In this document: in pieces, positions 21,861 through 35,620 of the stretch
How positions within the stretch are numbered: the first letter of the stretch is position 1
Layout: each line of letters opens with the position of its first letter
Origin: Tetmemena sp. SeJ-2015
Taxonomy: Eukaryota > Ciliophora > Spirotrichea > Sporadotrichida > Oxytrichidae
Direction: 5' to 3'
Assembly (NCBI GenBank): GCA_027382625.1
Contig: JAJKFJ010002032.1
Location: forward strand, 1 to 44,853
Length of the DNA stretch: 44,853 nt
Notes under the pieces: generated by a model
The model's database searches: none
The model's input: the letters and a program-made list of their open reading frames with translations, nothing else
What the model was told of the DNA's origin: nothing
Made by a program: the position numbers and the translations under genes

Positions 21861-22694
21861 ATGGTTGAAAATTTTAGCAGTGGTGGCATGTTTTAGCAAT
21901 CGAGGCCTATTCGTACCTTCCCAGTTGAGTACTTTGAACGAGATCTAGCTTCATGTGAGATATAATGCATGACATACAAATTCAAACTCATCGACTTCAA
22001 GAGATTTTTGAACAATAACTTCCCATCTTCAAACGGCTTCAAGGAATTAAGGGAGGATCTCTTTAGTTGGATCGCGTAGAGAAGCAATGACCTTGAAGAC
22101 AAAATCTACGGCAAGGATAATGCAGTAGTCATTGCCAAGGCTTTTAATCAGCAACTCCAGAGAAGCTTATCCTGGGATATGAACTCTGCTTAATTGGAGT
22201 AGAGATTTGAAGAAGAGCAGAAGCAAGGAATCTTTAGCTCCTCAAACCCTCGAGACTATTAGATATGCTGCAGAAAAGAAGACAAGGATAAAGCAATACG
22301 GTTCTACTTTACATTTGGAGCAGAGATCATTACAAATGCAGAGTTGCAAGATCACAACTTTACTTTCAAAGTCTATGGAAAATCCAAAGCTCTTACTCAC
22401 GTTATGAAGTATTTCTTGGATAATGTCCCAGTTGACTTCTCTGTTAAAACCAAAACTGCTCCAATCAGAGGCTGGAAGTTTCTATGTTTATCAAAGAATA
22501 GAATAGCTAAGGGAAGCACTAAAGATGAAAAGATAAGGTACCTCATTTCTCAAGATGATTCAAAGCCTCACTTTCTAGCTATTCCAGTGCCTACTTTTAG
22601 CGAATATAAGAGTGATATGTTCGATGAGGAAGCTGAGCTTGTATTTATGAGCAAGGACAGACTCAACTTTATCTTCGATGAAATGAAGCCCTGA
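21861..22694 (+). CDS. Gene C: unrecognised 277-residue protein
   Basis: With TAA/TAG as Gln, one uninterrupted frame runs from ATG 21861 to TGA 22694. A second in-frame ATG at 21888 is an alternative start. No intron is needed. The N-terminal 120 residues are polar and mixed charge. The C-terminal half looks globular (RFYFTFGAEIITNAELQ, HVMKYFLDNVPVDF, RGWKFLCLSKNRI). I see no signal peptide, membrane segment or known catalytic motif. It sits between two arrays of the same minisatellite and is copied, in degraded form, at about 36000-37310. It may be an accessory transposon protein; function unknown. Confidence 0.65.
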
Positions 22695-22879
22695 GAAATC
22701 AAACTTGGAGATCTTCTATATCGAGTTCTTATACTTGTGTTTGCATGTATACATTGAAAGTGAGAGACTCACTCTTTTCATTTCACTTAAATTTTCAAAC
22801 AAACTTCTTTCCTTTCCAATAGAAATCTTATATTCTTCAATAGTAAAACCTACCTAAGTTATTTGCTTTAAAAGTCCAG

Positions 22880-23000
22880 CGCTCAATTTGTCCACACTCT
22901 TGCTTAATTTGTCCCTGCTCTTTGCTAAGTTTGTCTCTGCTCTTTGCTAAATTTGTCTCTTTCATTTGCTAAATTTGTCCAGACTTTGCTAAATCTGTCC
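22880..23000 (+). repeat. Six-unit minisatellite downstream of gene C
   Basis: Six units of the TTTGCTAAATTTGTCC type, the same family as 21411-21776 but nearly all of the TTTGTCC form. Gene C is therefore flanked on both sides by related arrays. The interval 22695-22879 shows nothing else of note. Confidence 0.8.
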
Positions 23001-23104
23001 ATTTCTATAGACTGAGATCTATATAGGTCAACCTCATACTTTAAAGTCACCTCCTAATCTTTTAGGATTCTAACCTAATTTCAAGCAAACAATAAGCTAA
23101 TCAC

Positions 23105-23245
23105 ACAATTAATTCGAGTGGGAGCAACCCAACCCTGAGGAAACCTCAGAGTTAAGGATGCTTCGACTGCCTAACTCTATGCTTGAAACAATTATTTTGC
23201 ATTAGAGAAGGAGTCTAGGTATGATAAAACCCAAACCCAGATTAG
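23105..23245 (+). repeat. Structured module at the end of the gene C segment
   Basis: Contains a perfect 6-bp hairpin, CTGAGG-AAA-CCTCAG (23135-23149), followed by a weaker stem between AGTTA (about 23150) and TAACT, and an AAAACCCAAACCC tract near 23226. The counterpart at 35490-35620 on the other arm keeps the hairpin exactly, although its surroundings have many indels. It may be an element terminus or a regulatory structure. Confidence 0.5.
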
Positions 23246-23906
23246 CAAAAATATATTCCTTACTTTAAAATTAAGCAGAGGAGTTCAATAACAACAGTGC
23301 AATTTTAAAAAACAGTAGTCTTTAACTTTCTATGTTGCTAAAAGGCATTCAAATTATCTTTAAAAGAAGAGTTAAATTAAGTAGAGTTAAGAATGAAAAA
23401 TAAAATTAGAATAAAGAAGGAAGTAATTCACAATAAGAGTATCCTTAAAATGAAAAAAAGAACTTACTTGATTTATTTTTCTTAGATTTTATTGTAAAAC
23501 TTAAATGTTGAGGTTCTCACTTTTGTCTCCCCATCCATTTTCTAATGGTAAGATTCCTAAAATTGAATTAAATACATAAGCAAGTACTGTAAATTCTGAA
23601 GTTAGTTATAATTTATTTCTTATCATTTTTGAGGCTCATTTTTCCTTCAAATAATGTGCATCCAATTGAGGCAGGCTTTAAATTCAAATCAGGGAGTTTT
23701 AAATTCAGTTGCATCTGCGATAAATAAAATTGGGGAGCGTCAAAATAAGCACAGAGATTGAGAATTTAATTTGGTGAGACAGAGCAGTCAAATGGCTTTC
23801 AAAAAATCAGATGTCAGCAGTGGCAAATTCAATTCTAAAAATGTAAGTTATGAGTTCTGACTCCTTTAATTTCCTAAAAATTAAAACTTGAGCCTCTTTT
23901 TATTAG
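23246..23906. other. No gene seen; inner part of the large inverted repeat
   Basis: AT-rich. It matches the reverse complement of about 34550-35480 with many gaps; the clearest island is GAGTTCTGACTCCTTTAAT at 23852 against 34602. I find no convincing coding frame in either code. Confidence 0.6.
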
Positions 23907-24235
23907 AAATTGAATTCTTTAGTGGCCGCACTCCATAGATCTTTCCTGTCTGAGGGAATGCGTGGAGGACTTGCCTGGTTAAACAGGTGGTCAGCGGCTG
24001 CGCCTTCATGTTCTTTCCTGCTTGAGGGAATGCTTAAGGTCTGAATTTAATATTCTCTATTTTTATTTTTTGGAAATTGGAAATTCTTAAGTGCTGCACT
24101 CATAGATCTATTCCTGTCTGAGGAATGCGTGGAGGACTTGGCCTGGTTAAACAGGTGGTGCAGCGCTGCGCCTTCATTGTTTCTTTCCTGCCATGGAGGG
24201 AATGCTTAAGAGTCTGATCTTCAATTTATATATGA
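23907..24235 (+). repeat. Two tandem units of about 160 bp
   Basis: Units are about 23907-24065 and 24073-24235. Both contain TTTCCTGTCTGAGG, GTGGAGGACTTG, the near-palindrome CCTGGTTAAACAGG, a GC-rich CAGCG-CTGCGCC stretch and a second TTTCCTGC...GGGAATGCTTAA. The two differ by small indels. They are much GC-richer than the surroundings. The mirror arm shows a noisy counterpart at about 34240-34510. Confidence 0.75.
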
Positions 24236-27200
24236 TATTTATTCGTCTATTATTTCAATTATTCTTTCATTTCTATTCATAATCTTTCAAAGGATTGCTA
24301 AGTTTAGGGAATCCTCGTGTGTCTATTCAATTTCCTATTTTATGTCTATAAAAGATATCTCAATGTATATTGCATGATAAAATATAGAGGGTTGGAGAAG
24401 ACTTACTTTTCTTCCACTATTAAGTTTACTTTGGTATACTTAGTGCAGGAAAAAACTGTATCAATTTACTCAATTCATATCACTGATACTCTCAAATCAT
24501 AGTAATATTATGCATTTTTAGCTTGGATGAAAATGAAGGGAATGCTTTTGCACTATCACTATTAAGTACCAATTACACAATCTTTCTAGCTTACACATGA
24601 CAAGATCTCAAGATTAAGTGCTTATAAAATCCTCATTTAATCACTGCTCTCTGGTAGTCTACCTTCCAAAGACTTTAAAGCTCATTAAACACAAGACGCA
24701 CCATAAATGCTCATCGCTCTCATTTCATAGCATTGCTCGAGCAAATCGAATGTAAACAGTTTCACTGTGATTTATTCAACGGCCTTCTCCAAGGTAAATA
24801 TGATTTTAAACATCCCTGATGGAGATTTAATCTCATATGGTCAAGTATCGATTAGTGAAAGAGTTATTTATTATAGATTTAGAAATGTCCATTTTGAGTG
24901 AAAGTCTTATAAAGTATAGGAAATACGTGGGAATGAAAATACATATGCTATAATGAGATTTTCAATTAAATTAACATTTATTTCTTTACTTTAGTTAAGG
25001 ATTGAGACGATAGTTTTGTGAAAGAAATATTGAAGATATAAATACCTCCGCAGGAAAAAATTTTGTCATCCGAAATCAATTTCATCTTATTATGTTATAA
25101 AATTTAGCTTAGTCTCACAAAGTTATTTGAGAGAGACCAAAATGGTTACATTGATATGGGCCATTTGGTGGCACATGCCTAATTTTGTATGGAGATTTTT
25201 ACCCCTATATTCTATTTGAATATTTATAAATATTAATGAACTATAAACGATATTTTATCTAATCTTTTTCGTCTCCTGTCACCATATTATTCTTCCTTGC
25301 ATAACTCGAGAAGCCTCAAAGGCAAACGGTGCAATCTCGATCCAAGGCCTTACATGACATATACCGTCACCTAGGTAACAGGCATTATCACAAATAGTAG
25401 AATAAGACATTCTAAAGCCAACGCTGAGCTGTTGAATGACTTTTTATTTGCAGGGAGTTGATTGTAAAGGTTTTGAAAAGTCTTTTATACAAAGAGTTTA
25501 TGACCTATTGGCTTTATTTTGAAGACTTTGCGACAGAAGCTTCGCGGAAGTTTTTTTGAAAAATGACATGGTTTCCAAGGTTTTATTCTCCACTTTTTTA
25601 TTCTGTTATTGAAAATTCCTAGTAGCTCTGATGTCTTATATAGAAGACACCACCCTTAGTGAAGATTTTTTACCTCATCCTTCAGACTTTTATAACTATT
25701 TTGGTATACTTAGTGAGAGTTATTAGGCGTAATAGCTGTGTGACTTTTTAAAGTATTGATATAGTTCTTGTGAGAAGTAGAAATGTTTGATGTTTTTGAC
25801 AAAATTGCAAAGTGGCGCTTAGTGTTTTAAATCTTCTTTACAAACTGAGCTGCTCACTTATTGATTATTAAATACTTGGATGAATTCTTCGTAGGTTTCT
25901 CAGAAATAAATAGGAACTATGCCCTAAGGCTCTAACTTTGAAATTGAGCAAAGATTATTAGGAGTCTATAACTACTCTTAACTTCGTCCGCATTTCACAT
26001 CCAAATGCTCTAAGCTACGGATATTGGCGTAAGTTATTATATTCATAAAGTATACTAAAGATCTAGTAAATTCCTTGTATCCTCACGCACAAGGAGTCAA
26101 ATATACTTAGTTGTGGCCAATTAGTTGGTATATGGAACGGATTCATTAGAGAAGAGTCACACTACTATGTCATATATGCTGTTTCATTTACAAAAAATGG
26201 CTTTATGTTCTATTTCAAAATTTGATTCAGACGTTTTTCACCAAATACTTAGGCATGTGAAATGCTCATGCGAATATATTTTGCACGAAATAATATATTG
26301 CTTTCTTTAAACTTACTCTGAGAGTGGAGCTTTCAATTGATTATCCGATTAAGAAAAATATTTATCACCATTTATTAGTCATGAGAATACTTCGGCTATA
26401 ATATCCACTCAAAAATTCTTAAAGAACCTTTTCTATATCGCTACTTTTTTATAATCGGATTATTAATTTGTTTGCTGTGCAATAGAGCTGAAATAATTCA
26501 CAAATAATTAGAATCTATTCTACATATATCTAGAAGTTAGCTTCTCTGAATAACCTCCAATTTTCATATTTAATAATCCTATCTTTCTAAAAACCTTGAA
26601 GTTACTTAATTTCTAGTATAGTCTTATAAAAATTATTTTGTGTCTGATGAATTTGTAGCTAACTTCTATATTGAACATTTCATTAATAACTTTTAAGAAG
26701 AAATGAGGTGAACCACACAAATTTCAAGATTTCACAACAACTTTTTTTAATATTTTCAATTTGGGATTTGGAGATTATGAAGGATATATGCTCTTTCTCT
26801 GAGGATATCCCTCTTTAACTTTAGACAAAATCCTTGAGGTACACATGCTGTGGAATCAGATAATCTACTCGCATTATACGCGAATTAACTTTCAAGATGA
26901 ATATCCTCTCAAATATTTGTTCTCAGAAAGAAAATAAAGTTTTAGATAAAAAATTATAATCCAAAAATGTAATATTTAAAGTATTATCTATTGACTGATA
27001 TTTCGAGTCGTCCATAAATGTTTCAGCTTTGCTGTTCTTAGAATCATCAAATTTAGCATGCATAGGAGTTTGCCTCTAAGTGATATATCTTTCTCACTCT
27101 GGGTTTCTTTCTATCATTCATGATATATTTATCCTTTTCTCTCTTCTTTTACTGGGGGGTTTAGAGTGTTGTGTTGGGTTTTCAATCAAGTGGATCGCCA

Positions 27201-28723
27201 AATCTTCCACAATCGAAGTCAGCTATGGTAATTCCTTTATCATTAATCAGCATCATAGTAACTCCACCATCAACACCTAATAAACTCACACAATCACATC
27301 CCTCTTTTGTCTTCTTTCTTCCTTTTCCCTTTAGTTTTCTCTTCTTTCCTCCTCAATATCTTCTTGAATAGCACTTCTCTGTTCAACAGATACCATCCGA
27401 TCTAGCTATCGTTAGTGAGGAGAGAGAGAGAAGAAACGAAAGAGGTTTGATAAGCCCTTATTATGAGCTGAATATGTTCGCGCTCTCATTTATTCTCCTA
27501 ATGTTTTGTATTGTTTATCTAACTCGAATAGCCTTTTCCGTTCTACATTTTTATTTAAAATATAATTATGAGTAAACTCGCAGGGACTTGAAAAGCTTTG
27601 TAAGACACCTTTTCTCAGATGCATCTGTCTTAAGTATGATATTTTAGATTAGTCGTGCCTTATTCTTTGACTGATGAAAGTTAATGATACTGATTTTGCA
27701 TTTTGAGTTCATTGATTAGTCTTGAGAACTTTGGTTTCCAGAGCTGTTTTGATATATACACTTTAAAAAAGAATTTTCAAATACGCGTCCTATCCAATAT
27801 AGGTGAATTTGAACGATGAAGAATACTTATAAATCTATGCAACTTGTTTAATTTTTCAATAACATTTGGTTGGAGAGTTGATTATGAGAGTGTTTTATGA
27901 GTTCCATTTATAAATATAACAAATTTTAAGTAGATTGAGACCTATTTTAATTCTCTATGAGGCTCTAAGACAAAACCTCCAAAAACCTACTATAGTATTT
28001 TGAAATATCTCTTATTAAGTTATTTAGTATTTTGAGGGAATATACATATCTCTAGGTGAAGAATGAAATAGATTAAGCTGTGCAACTTCATTGAAAATAT
28101 CTCATGCTTTCATTTATTAAATTTTATCATATGTTCAAATAGTGGACGAGAAGCTCTTACAAAGAATGTTACTTGTAGAACTTAGTTGCCTTTTATCTGG
28201 ATAAGATTACCGAAGTTTTTAAGATTGCACAATTTATCTCTTCAAGTTTGATTTAAAAATTAAGAATCTTAGGTTTTCAAGGGCTTCTTTTATAAAATCC
28301 ACTAATAATTTCCTCGATTACACCTTAAAACTTCTTAAATACTTCTGTATAAATTAAAACAAATTCATAAATTAACATACTTTATATTACAGAGAAAACA
28401 TCATAATGCTCAGCTCTTTTTGATAAAGTGCGCAAAGAGGAGATGTAAGTTCTATGAAATTTGATAAGTGATATAACCTCAAGACTTTTCGAAATCTATT
28501 CACTTCCATATTTTGTTATAAACTCTAAATGGATTAGTAAGGAGACGACCAAGTGCTTGAGACAATAATCCTCCTAGCTCACGAAGAGTAAAGTCAATGA
28601 TGACGGAAAATTTAGTCAATGTGAGGTGAAGAAGATATTTAGCAAGGAAAGATGGACTTTTTTTTAGCCAACTCAGAGCCCACAGTCAGTTACAAACTGT
28701 GAACAAAAATATTGTGAGCAAGG
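24236..28723. other. AT-rich stretch without a supportable gene (left arm of palindrome to about 27.6 kb)
   Basis: Only short frames are visible. Islands of reverse-complement similarity to the right arm persist: near 24660-24710, 26534-26610 (against about 31790-31890) and 27410-27470 (against about 30960-31015). All pair to sums near 58430. Because the right arm is indel-ridden, coding here would be hard to recognise even if present. A minus-strand frame near 27160-27410 looks weakly protein-like but needs a frameshift, so I do not call it. Confidence 0.5.
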
Positions 28724-29497
28724 ATGTATATCACAAGAGATCGATTAGATCTCGTAGCACAAGTGACAGAATAGACTCATAATATTAGCACATGCTTGAG
28801 AGATCATTCTAGTAATCTTAGGACAAAAATATACATTTATCACAAGGAGAAAGAACTGATCAAAGACTTTCAGCTAGAAAGAAGTAAAGAATGGCAATAT
28901 AGCAATAACCTACATAGTAAGTCTATTATTTACGTAGAATACATTCCTAGGTGCTCTCATACAACTATTGATATGACTGGTGGACAAAAAAATTTATATG
29001 TGCCTAAAGATAAGCTGGCACCATACATTTCCAGCAACAAGGGTGGACCAAAAGTTAGAGTCATCCTTTCTCCGGTGTCAAATCTTGCTTTTGTGATTCT
29101 TTAAGAACGAACTTCCTATATGGTTATAAAATTTAGAGACGTCATACCTGATATAAGTGGACATCTAAATGGGCTACTAATGGTAAGAACATAAATTTGT
29201 TCGCCAGCCCAATTTGTTATGGAGACCTAAATTTAGCAGGCATTCACATGCTCAACTTATCTTGCACATTTTATAAGTTTCAATCTTGACTAGTTATTTA
29301 AATATGAAACTCTAATCTTCTCCTCTAGAGGTTGGTGTCCCAAGGGAAATGATTCTAGCTCTGACTGTGTGCATCCTGGGGACATCTTTTTTGATAATCC
29401 AAACTGGTTCTCTCATTTTCCCTTATTTGGCTCCAATGATGTCCTTCATTAACTTGTCCATCTGTTGGCTTAATTTTTGATAACACGCCACAATTGA
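28724..29497 (+). CDS. Possible 257-residue ORF (ciliate code), weak
   Basis: ATG 28724, preceded by an in-frame TGA, runs to TGA 29495-29497 with TAA/TAG read as Gln. It matches no family I know. Composition is rather random (scattered Cys, Trp and His), and it lies in the part of the contig where sequence accuracy is doubtful, near the axis of the big inverted repeat. With TGA as the only stop, an ORF of this length can arise by chance. Confidence 0.25.
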
Positions 29498-32400
29498 ATA
29501 CCTATGTTCGATAAATCTTGAGGGGGTATCCTTCTAATAGGATAGCTCCACCAAAAATGTCCCCCAATGTTGTCCTCTACACTCTTAATGAATCATATGG
29601 GTGGTTTTTACGTTGATGCTGGCACAGTATCCCTTTGCGAACTCAATGCTTTTCGATAAGTAAGGTTGATCGTGCCTCCTATCGACTTATAAGAACTTAG
29701 GTTTAATTGTGAGGGAATCTTTAGGGTATCTGCCTTTTCCCTTCGATTCATCGCAAGAAGCTTGCTCCTTCACCCTGCTTGATTATTATCCATTGCTAGG
29801 ATAGGGTTTTGAATTAGAATATAAAGATACAATGATTATATACGAACTCAGTTTTGGAAAAATTGGGATTATTTAATTGCTGGTGCATCTTGACTTCGTA
29901 TTCGATAATTTATAGGTACAATTTTAGCTTAAGCGCGTGAACTAGTCACTCTGCCTTTATTTTACCAAGTTTTGTTGAGCAGAAGCTGCTCACCATTATC
30001 ACTGAATATATACGACGATTAATCCGTTTAGTACACAAACTGACAAACTATCATAGACTTAATTCTTGTTTGTTAAGGGTCTCTTCCGCAAAACTATATT
30101 GTAACACGATCGAGGCAATTAAATCATCAGGCGGAAAGCCATCAGTTCAGAAGGATTTGGGGCAAGGGCGGCAAAAAACCTTATTTCAATTCTCAGCTAG
30201 CAGCTACCAAAGTAAACTAAAGAGATATCGTTTTTTTCAAAATTCACTAACTAGTTTGGCAGGTCTAGAAACGGTCTACAGCCTAAAACCTACTGAGAAT
30301 TTAAATTCTACTGTCCATCTTAATTTTTATTTTTAAAGGACTCCCACTTAAACATTCCTAATTCCACTTTCTCAACCCAATGTTAGAAAATCCTATAAAA
30401 GAAATTGCGTGAAAAGCGTAAATGTTTATCCGTTGTCAACTAATTACTAACCTATTTTGGCTGGTGCAATCCTTAACTGTGCTGTTGGCTACTCCCCAAT
30501 AATGCAACCCTTTATGTGGAGACTTCTGACTGTTATACTAAATACTTGCAAATTGATTGACAAACCTATCTACAGTGAACTATGATTAATTAAAACCTTA
30601 TATAAAATTTATTAACTTTATGAATTAACTGCCTAGCTATTATTAATGATATAAATAGCCAAGGTTTTACAGCCACTGAAGTTCAGTACGCCAAAATATA
30701 CAGACGTCTTTTTGATATCCAATAATTATCAATGCCAATCAGAACTCAAGGGAAAATCCATTTTCATACTTTTGTCCTAAGTACCAGTATTTTAAAGGCT
30801 CCCGTGACTTTTGGTGCATTATCTTAGCCTCCATTTGATAATATAGCCAAAGTGAGATATCAGCAATTCTCGTCCACTTGAAAGTTCTTCTGCTTGCTAT
30901 AGAATTGGACAGGTATATATATAGTCTAAGATGGGAAAGCATATTAAGTATAAATGGAGAATAGTGATCTAGAAAGGGGCTTCAACCTCTTTTTCGTTCT
31001 CTTCTCTCTCCTCATTCGTTACTTAGGTTCCCATGCAGTCAAAGAGAAGTGCGGTGATCAGAGATTAATTTGATGGAAGGAAAGAGAGCGATTGAAGCTC
31101 GTTATAGGAAAGTGAGGTAAAGGCCAAGAATATAAAGAAAAATATCAAAAGAACTTGTGAAGGATTCGTCTCGCGTCTAGTGGGATTCACTAGGTTCTGC
31201 ATGTGATGATAGTGATTTGAATATGTAAGACCACTATAAGCTTAATCTTATGTGCAACTTTAAGTAAACTCTGAAATGCACATTGATGAAACCAAACCCC
31301 AAACCCACGCAAAAGGAAATGAAGCAATTATTAGGAATTATCGATGGTAATAGAGAATATTGTGATAGTTCACTTCGACGATAAATATCGAGAACTCTCT
31401 AATTAGTCTTGTACTTCCTATGAAAAGTTTCTATCGAAACCAAGTCACAGACTGAATATTTTTGACGAACGATTAACTCTTCTATATTACATATTTCTAC
31501 CAAGATAGTCTACTAACTATTCGGAAGCTAATATTTGCAGAGAAAATATTCTATACGAATTGCTTTTAAGTAAAGTTATGATTCTTCTCTTTTATCATAC
31601 GCTCAGAAGTTCATTCATAGTTTGAGAGGGAGTTCCTCAGAGAAGCACGCAACTAACACCCAAAATTAAATACTCAATCCAGTGTGAAGAATTGTAAAAT
31701 AAGTTAGTATTTGAGAATTTGTTAGGTATCCACTTCATCTTATGATTTGAAGTTCAAATGGTCTTCAGTCCTCGAGCTAATAAATTTGGTGATTAGCAAA
31801 CTAGAAAAATTTAAGTTCACAATTCAGTTTTTTAGAAAGATAGATTTTATATGAAAAATTGGAGGTTTCAGAGAAGCTAATCTTCCTTTAGATCATGTAA
31901 ATACATTAAAGATAGAATATAAATCTTTATGAAGTTATAGCTTGCTTAGCCAAATAATACTCAATTCAAATTAAGCTTATAGAGCATTATAGGAAAGGTT
32001 CTTTTATATATATCTTATAGAATTTACTGGTTTTTAGGTTTTCATTTAAAATTTGTTAAGGACTTACTGGCACTCCTCGGATTTTTAAAAGCTATTAGTA
32101 ATATTTTATCTATAAATTACGCAAAATGTTTCAATGACTAGTGATAGTATAAACTCACCCAATTAAATGTGTGAATTGAGGACAATCAGCCTAATATCAA
32201 TTTAGAATCAGTAAGTCATACACTTTCTCTCATAAAACCTATGTGAAAATAATCTTCACTAAATCTAAATGCAGATCAATAATTGGTTTTCCTTCTCTTC
32301 TAGATAAATTCATAAATCTTTTTGTTACTTTTGTAAACTTTAGCAATCTACTCTTTCGAATTTGACAAGGAAAAATTCTCAAAGGTTTAAAGTAAAGTGA

Positions 32401-35400
32401 TGTATTTAAGTTGTCAAATTGATTTAAGTCCTCTCTCTCTTAATAAATCCATCTTCAGACATATCAAGTGATATTCAAAGGTATAGAAGCCGCTAGGGCG
32501 ATAAAGCTGCAGGCCACTCAATATGTTAATGTCACAAATAATTAGGGGCCAGTTTTAAAATTAAAGATAGTGGACCGTCCTCTCAAATACTCTAAATACA
32601 CTATTTACTCTCCAAAGAATCTACCACGACACCTTTAAATAATAGAGACACTCCTTAAAAATCCTTAAAATGACACAATTTATAAAAGTGAGATTTTGGA
32701 AAATTCACTTAAGGTTTCTCAAGCAATGATTACCATCGCTTGGTAACATTTGATTCACAAGAGTGTAATATGAGATGCTTTACATTTCATTTCTTCAAAT
32801 TTCGAACTCTTTGATTTCAAAATAGAATTTCAAATTTTTATTAAAACTTTCAAAATTCTTCTCCAATGTAGAGGTACACACACTCACTTAGCTCCCTAAA
32901 TTGATCCTTTCTTCTTGTGAGAGAGCTAGATCCTACCAACCAGAGGAACTTTACTCTCGAAGCTTGATTGTGCAGTTGCCTCTTTTTAGAGCTCTAAGTA
33001 GTTTATGCACAGGAGACAGGAATTTGATGAGTTCTGTGCAAGGCCGAATGATGAGTTAGCCTAAGAATAAGTGATTAATTTTATCCTTCAATTTAACTTA
33101 CTACACAGTATTTATACGAAAAAATATACCTGAATCAAATCAAGGTAATAATTTCAATAAGATAGCATATGACCCAAGCTACATTATAATTCTTGCACAA
33201 TAAATAAGACGTTGAGCATCAAAAAGTTAAAAATTTTATCCACATATCATTGATTTTCGAGCAATAATTTACTACGGAAATTTTCTTAAAATTCGTGTTA
33301 GTATTAGTATTTCATTATCTAATATTTCTATTTATGACAAACAAAAGTGGAGAAACCTAGTAATTCATATTCTTACAATCTCTTTCAAAAAATAATTTCT
33401 ATAAAGAAACATCTCTCAACAGGAGTATTCAATATATTCATCTTTATATAAAAATACTCTTATTTAATACCAAATTTCTTTGTGCCGTGATAAAGCACTC
33501 ATTGCGTCTTTATCTATCTCTTGGAGAGCTGATACACATTGACTGTTTCTCTCCAGAGCTTTGATTCTGTCAAACGACATGTGTTTGCTTTTTAAGGTAC
33601 TGCGTTTCAATGGAGATTAGTCTTTTGGAAGGAGACTCAAGTGAGTATAAAAAGTTTTAAGTGCTCTTTTCAGGTATCAAATTCTAGTAAGACATTAACA
33701 GCACAAAAAGTTAATATATCGCTATAATATGGACATAGAAAACTACTCTCTCAATTCGTGCAAAGCATTAAAATTATATAGCAAATCGTTAATTCTTCTT
33801 TGTAGACTTTTATAATTTAAATTTGAGTAAAAGAATAATATGGTTAAATCAAGATTACATTTTACTTGGGAAATAAAGGAGAAATTAGTCTGTGAAACTA
33901 ATAATAATCATAACATAGAAATATGATAACTTATTATTCTTAAAGTCGAGTTTTAATTTTGAAAGTAATTTATTAGTGAAAAAAATCTGTAATAAATTGA
34001 AAAAATTGATCTATTAACTACTCTGAATAATAATTAATTTGAGACACTAATAATAAAGAAGTTAAATTATATATTCTTTTAAGACATTTTTCCACATATT
34101 GAGTAAATCAATCAATCATTATATAATAAATTGAAATTCAATTAGAAAGACACCTTAAGAGCATTAACCTTTCATAGCAGAGACATAAAAGAGCACATGT
34201 AAATTAGGACTCGCAAGAGTGCTCGAAAAGACCCAACTATTTCTCATAATTTGATACTATTAACACATTCGAGCCACAAATTACTAACCTACAGCATTCC
34301 GCTACAAGACTAGGAAAAATGTAGCTATGAGTTAGCAGTGCACTTATTGAAATATCATACTCCACTCTAAATAAAATAGAGAAATTAAATTCGACACGCT
34401 TTAGGCATTCGTCAAGCAGGAAAGAGACCATGAAGGCGCAGCCGGCTACATGTTTAACAGGCAAAAGTTGATAATCCAAACGCAAATCCTACAAGACAGG
34501 ATATATTTATGAGAATCGGGCCAACATAATTGATTGCATTCAATTTCTAATAAAAAGAGCATAAGAGTTTTAATTTTTAGGAAATTAAAGGAGTCAGAAC
34601 TCACAAATAAAACTTATTACACTCTCTTAGCGAATTGGATATTTCCAGACTTAGCTTGTACATTTTCGAATTTTTTTTTGTGGAAAGTCCATTGTGAAGG
34701 TTTAAAACTGCTCCAATTCGTCCCTCACAACCAAAATAAAAAATTATCTTTATCCTGTTGTTTCATATATTTTATTACGTGTCTCGCTCACTGAACAATT
34801 TTATTTTTTAACGGTGTTTAATTCGCGGATTGTGTATGCTAAAGTCTTTTATTACTTTATAAAACTACCTATATTTATGAAATTTTAAAGATCTTGCACT
34901 CTCTTCTCACATTGGTTAATGCATAATTATTTATTTTTTAGAAAGAATAATTGTCAAAAGCAAGACTACATACACAAATATTTAGAATAAATATTATTAA
35001 ACCTAACTTCCGATATTTACTCATACTTGCTTATTATTTAATTCAATTTTATTAGGATCTTATACCAATTAGATAAAAAATTGTGAGATGGGTAGGAGAC
35101 AAAAAGTTATAAACCATCAATTGCATTTAAGATTTTACAATAAAAATTAAGAATAACAATTAATCAAGTAAGATCCTTATTATATCTTTGTAAGAGATAC
35201 TCATAGTGTGCAATTACTTCGATAAATCATTCTAGGATATTCTAAATTTTAAATTATTTCATCATAAAACACATCATCACTTTATTAAAAGTTCTCTTTT
35301 TAAAAGTATTTATATTCTTGATGCTTCTTTTTACATTTAGCAACACATAAGAAAAATGTCTTTAATAAAGTGTGACTGTTTTTTAATATATTCTGTCACT

Positions 35401-35480
35401 GATGTTATTCGAATCCTATACTTTCGCTTTATATGTGTTTAAAAGTAAGGAATTTATAATTGGTAATATTTTTTGCTTAA
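29498..35480. other. AT-rich right arm of the palindrome; no gene supported
   Basis: From about 30.9 kb on, this is a noisy reverse complement of the left arm. Between about 27.6 and 30.9 kb I could not trace pairing by eye, so this may be an unpaired loop. I see no ORF with protein-like character, no tRNA and no rRNA. Confidence 0.5.
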
Positions 35481-35489
35481 TCTGGAGTT

Positions 35490-35620
35490 TGGGTTTTATC
35501 ATACCCGAGGACTCCCTTCTCCTATAGTGCAGCATTGAATTTGTTTCAAGCTAGTAGGAGTTAGCAGTCGAACATCCCTTAACTCTGAGGTTTCCTCAGG
35601 GTTTGGGTGCTCCCACTCGT
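35490..35620 (-). repeat. Mirror copy of the hairpin module
   Basis: Reverse complement of 23105-23245 with small indels; the hairpin stem and loop (35585-35599) are intact and the GGGTTTTATC end is at 35491-35500. Confidence 0.65.

Noticed and set aside
27160..27410. Minus-strand frame with GVDGGVTMMLINDKG
   Set aside because: Short, needs a frameshift to extend, and lies in a region of doubtful accuracy; the mirror arm does not preserve it.
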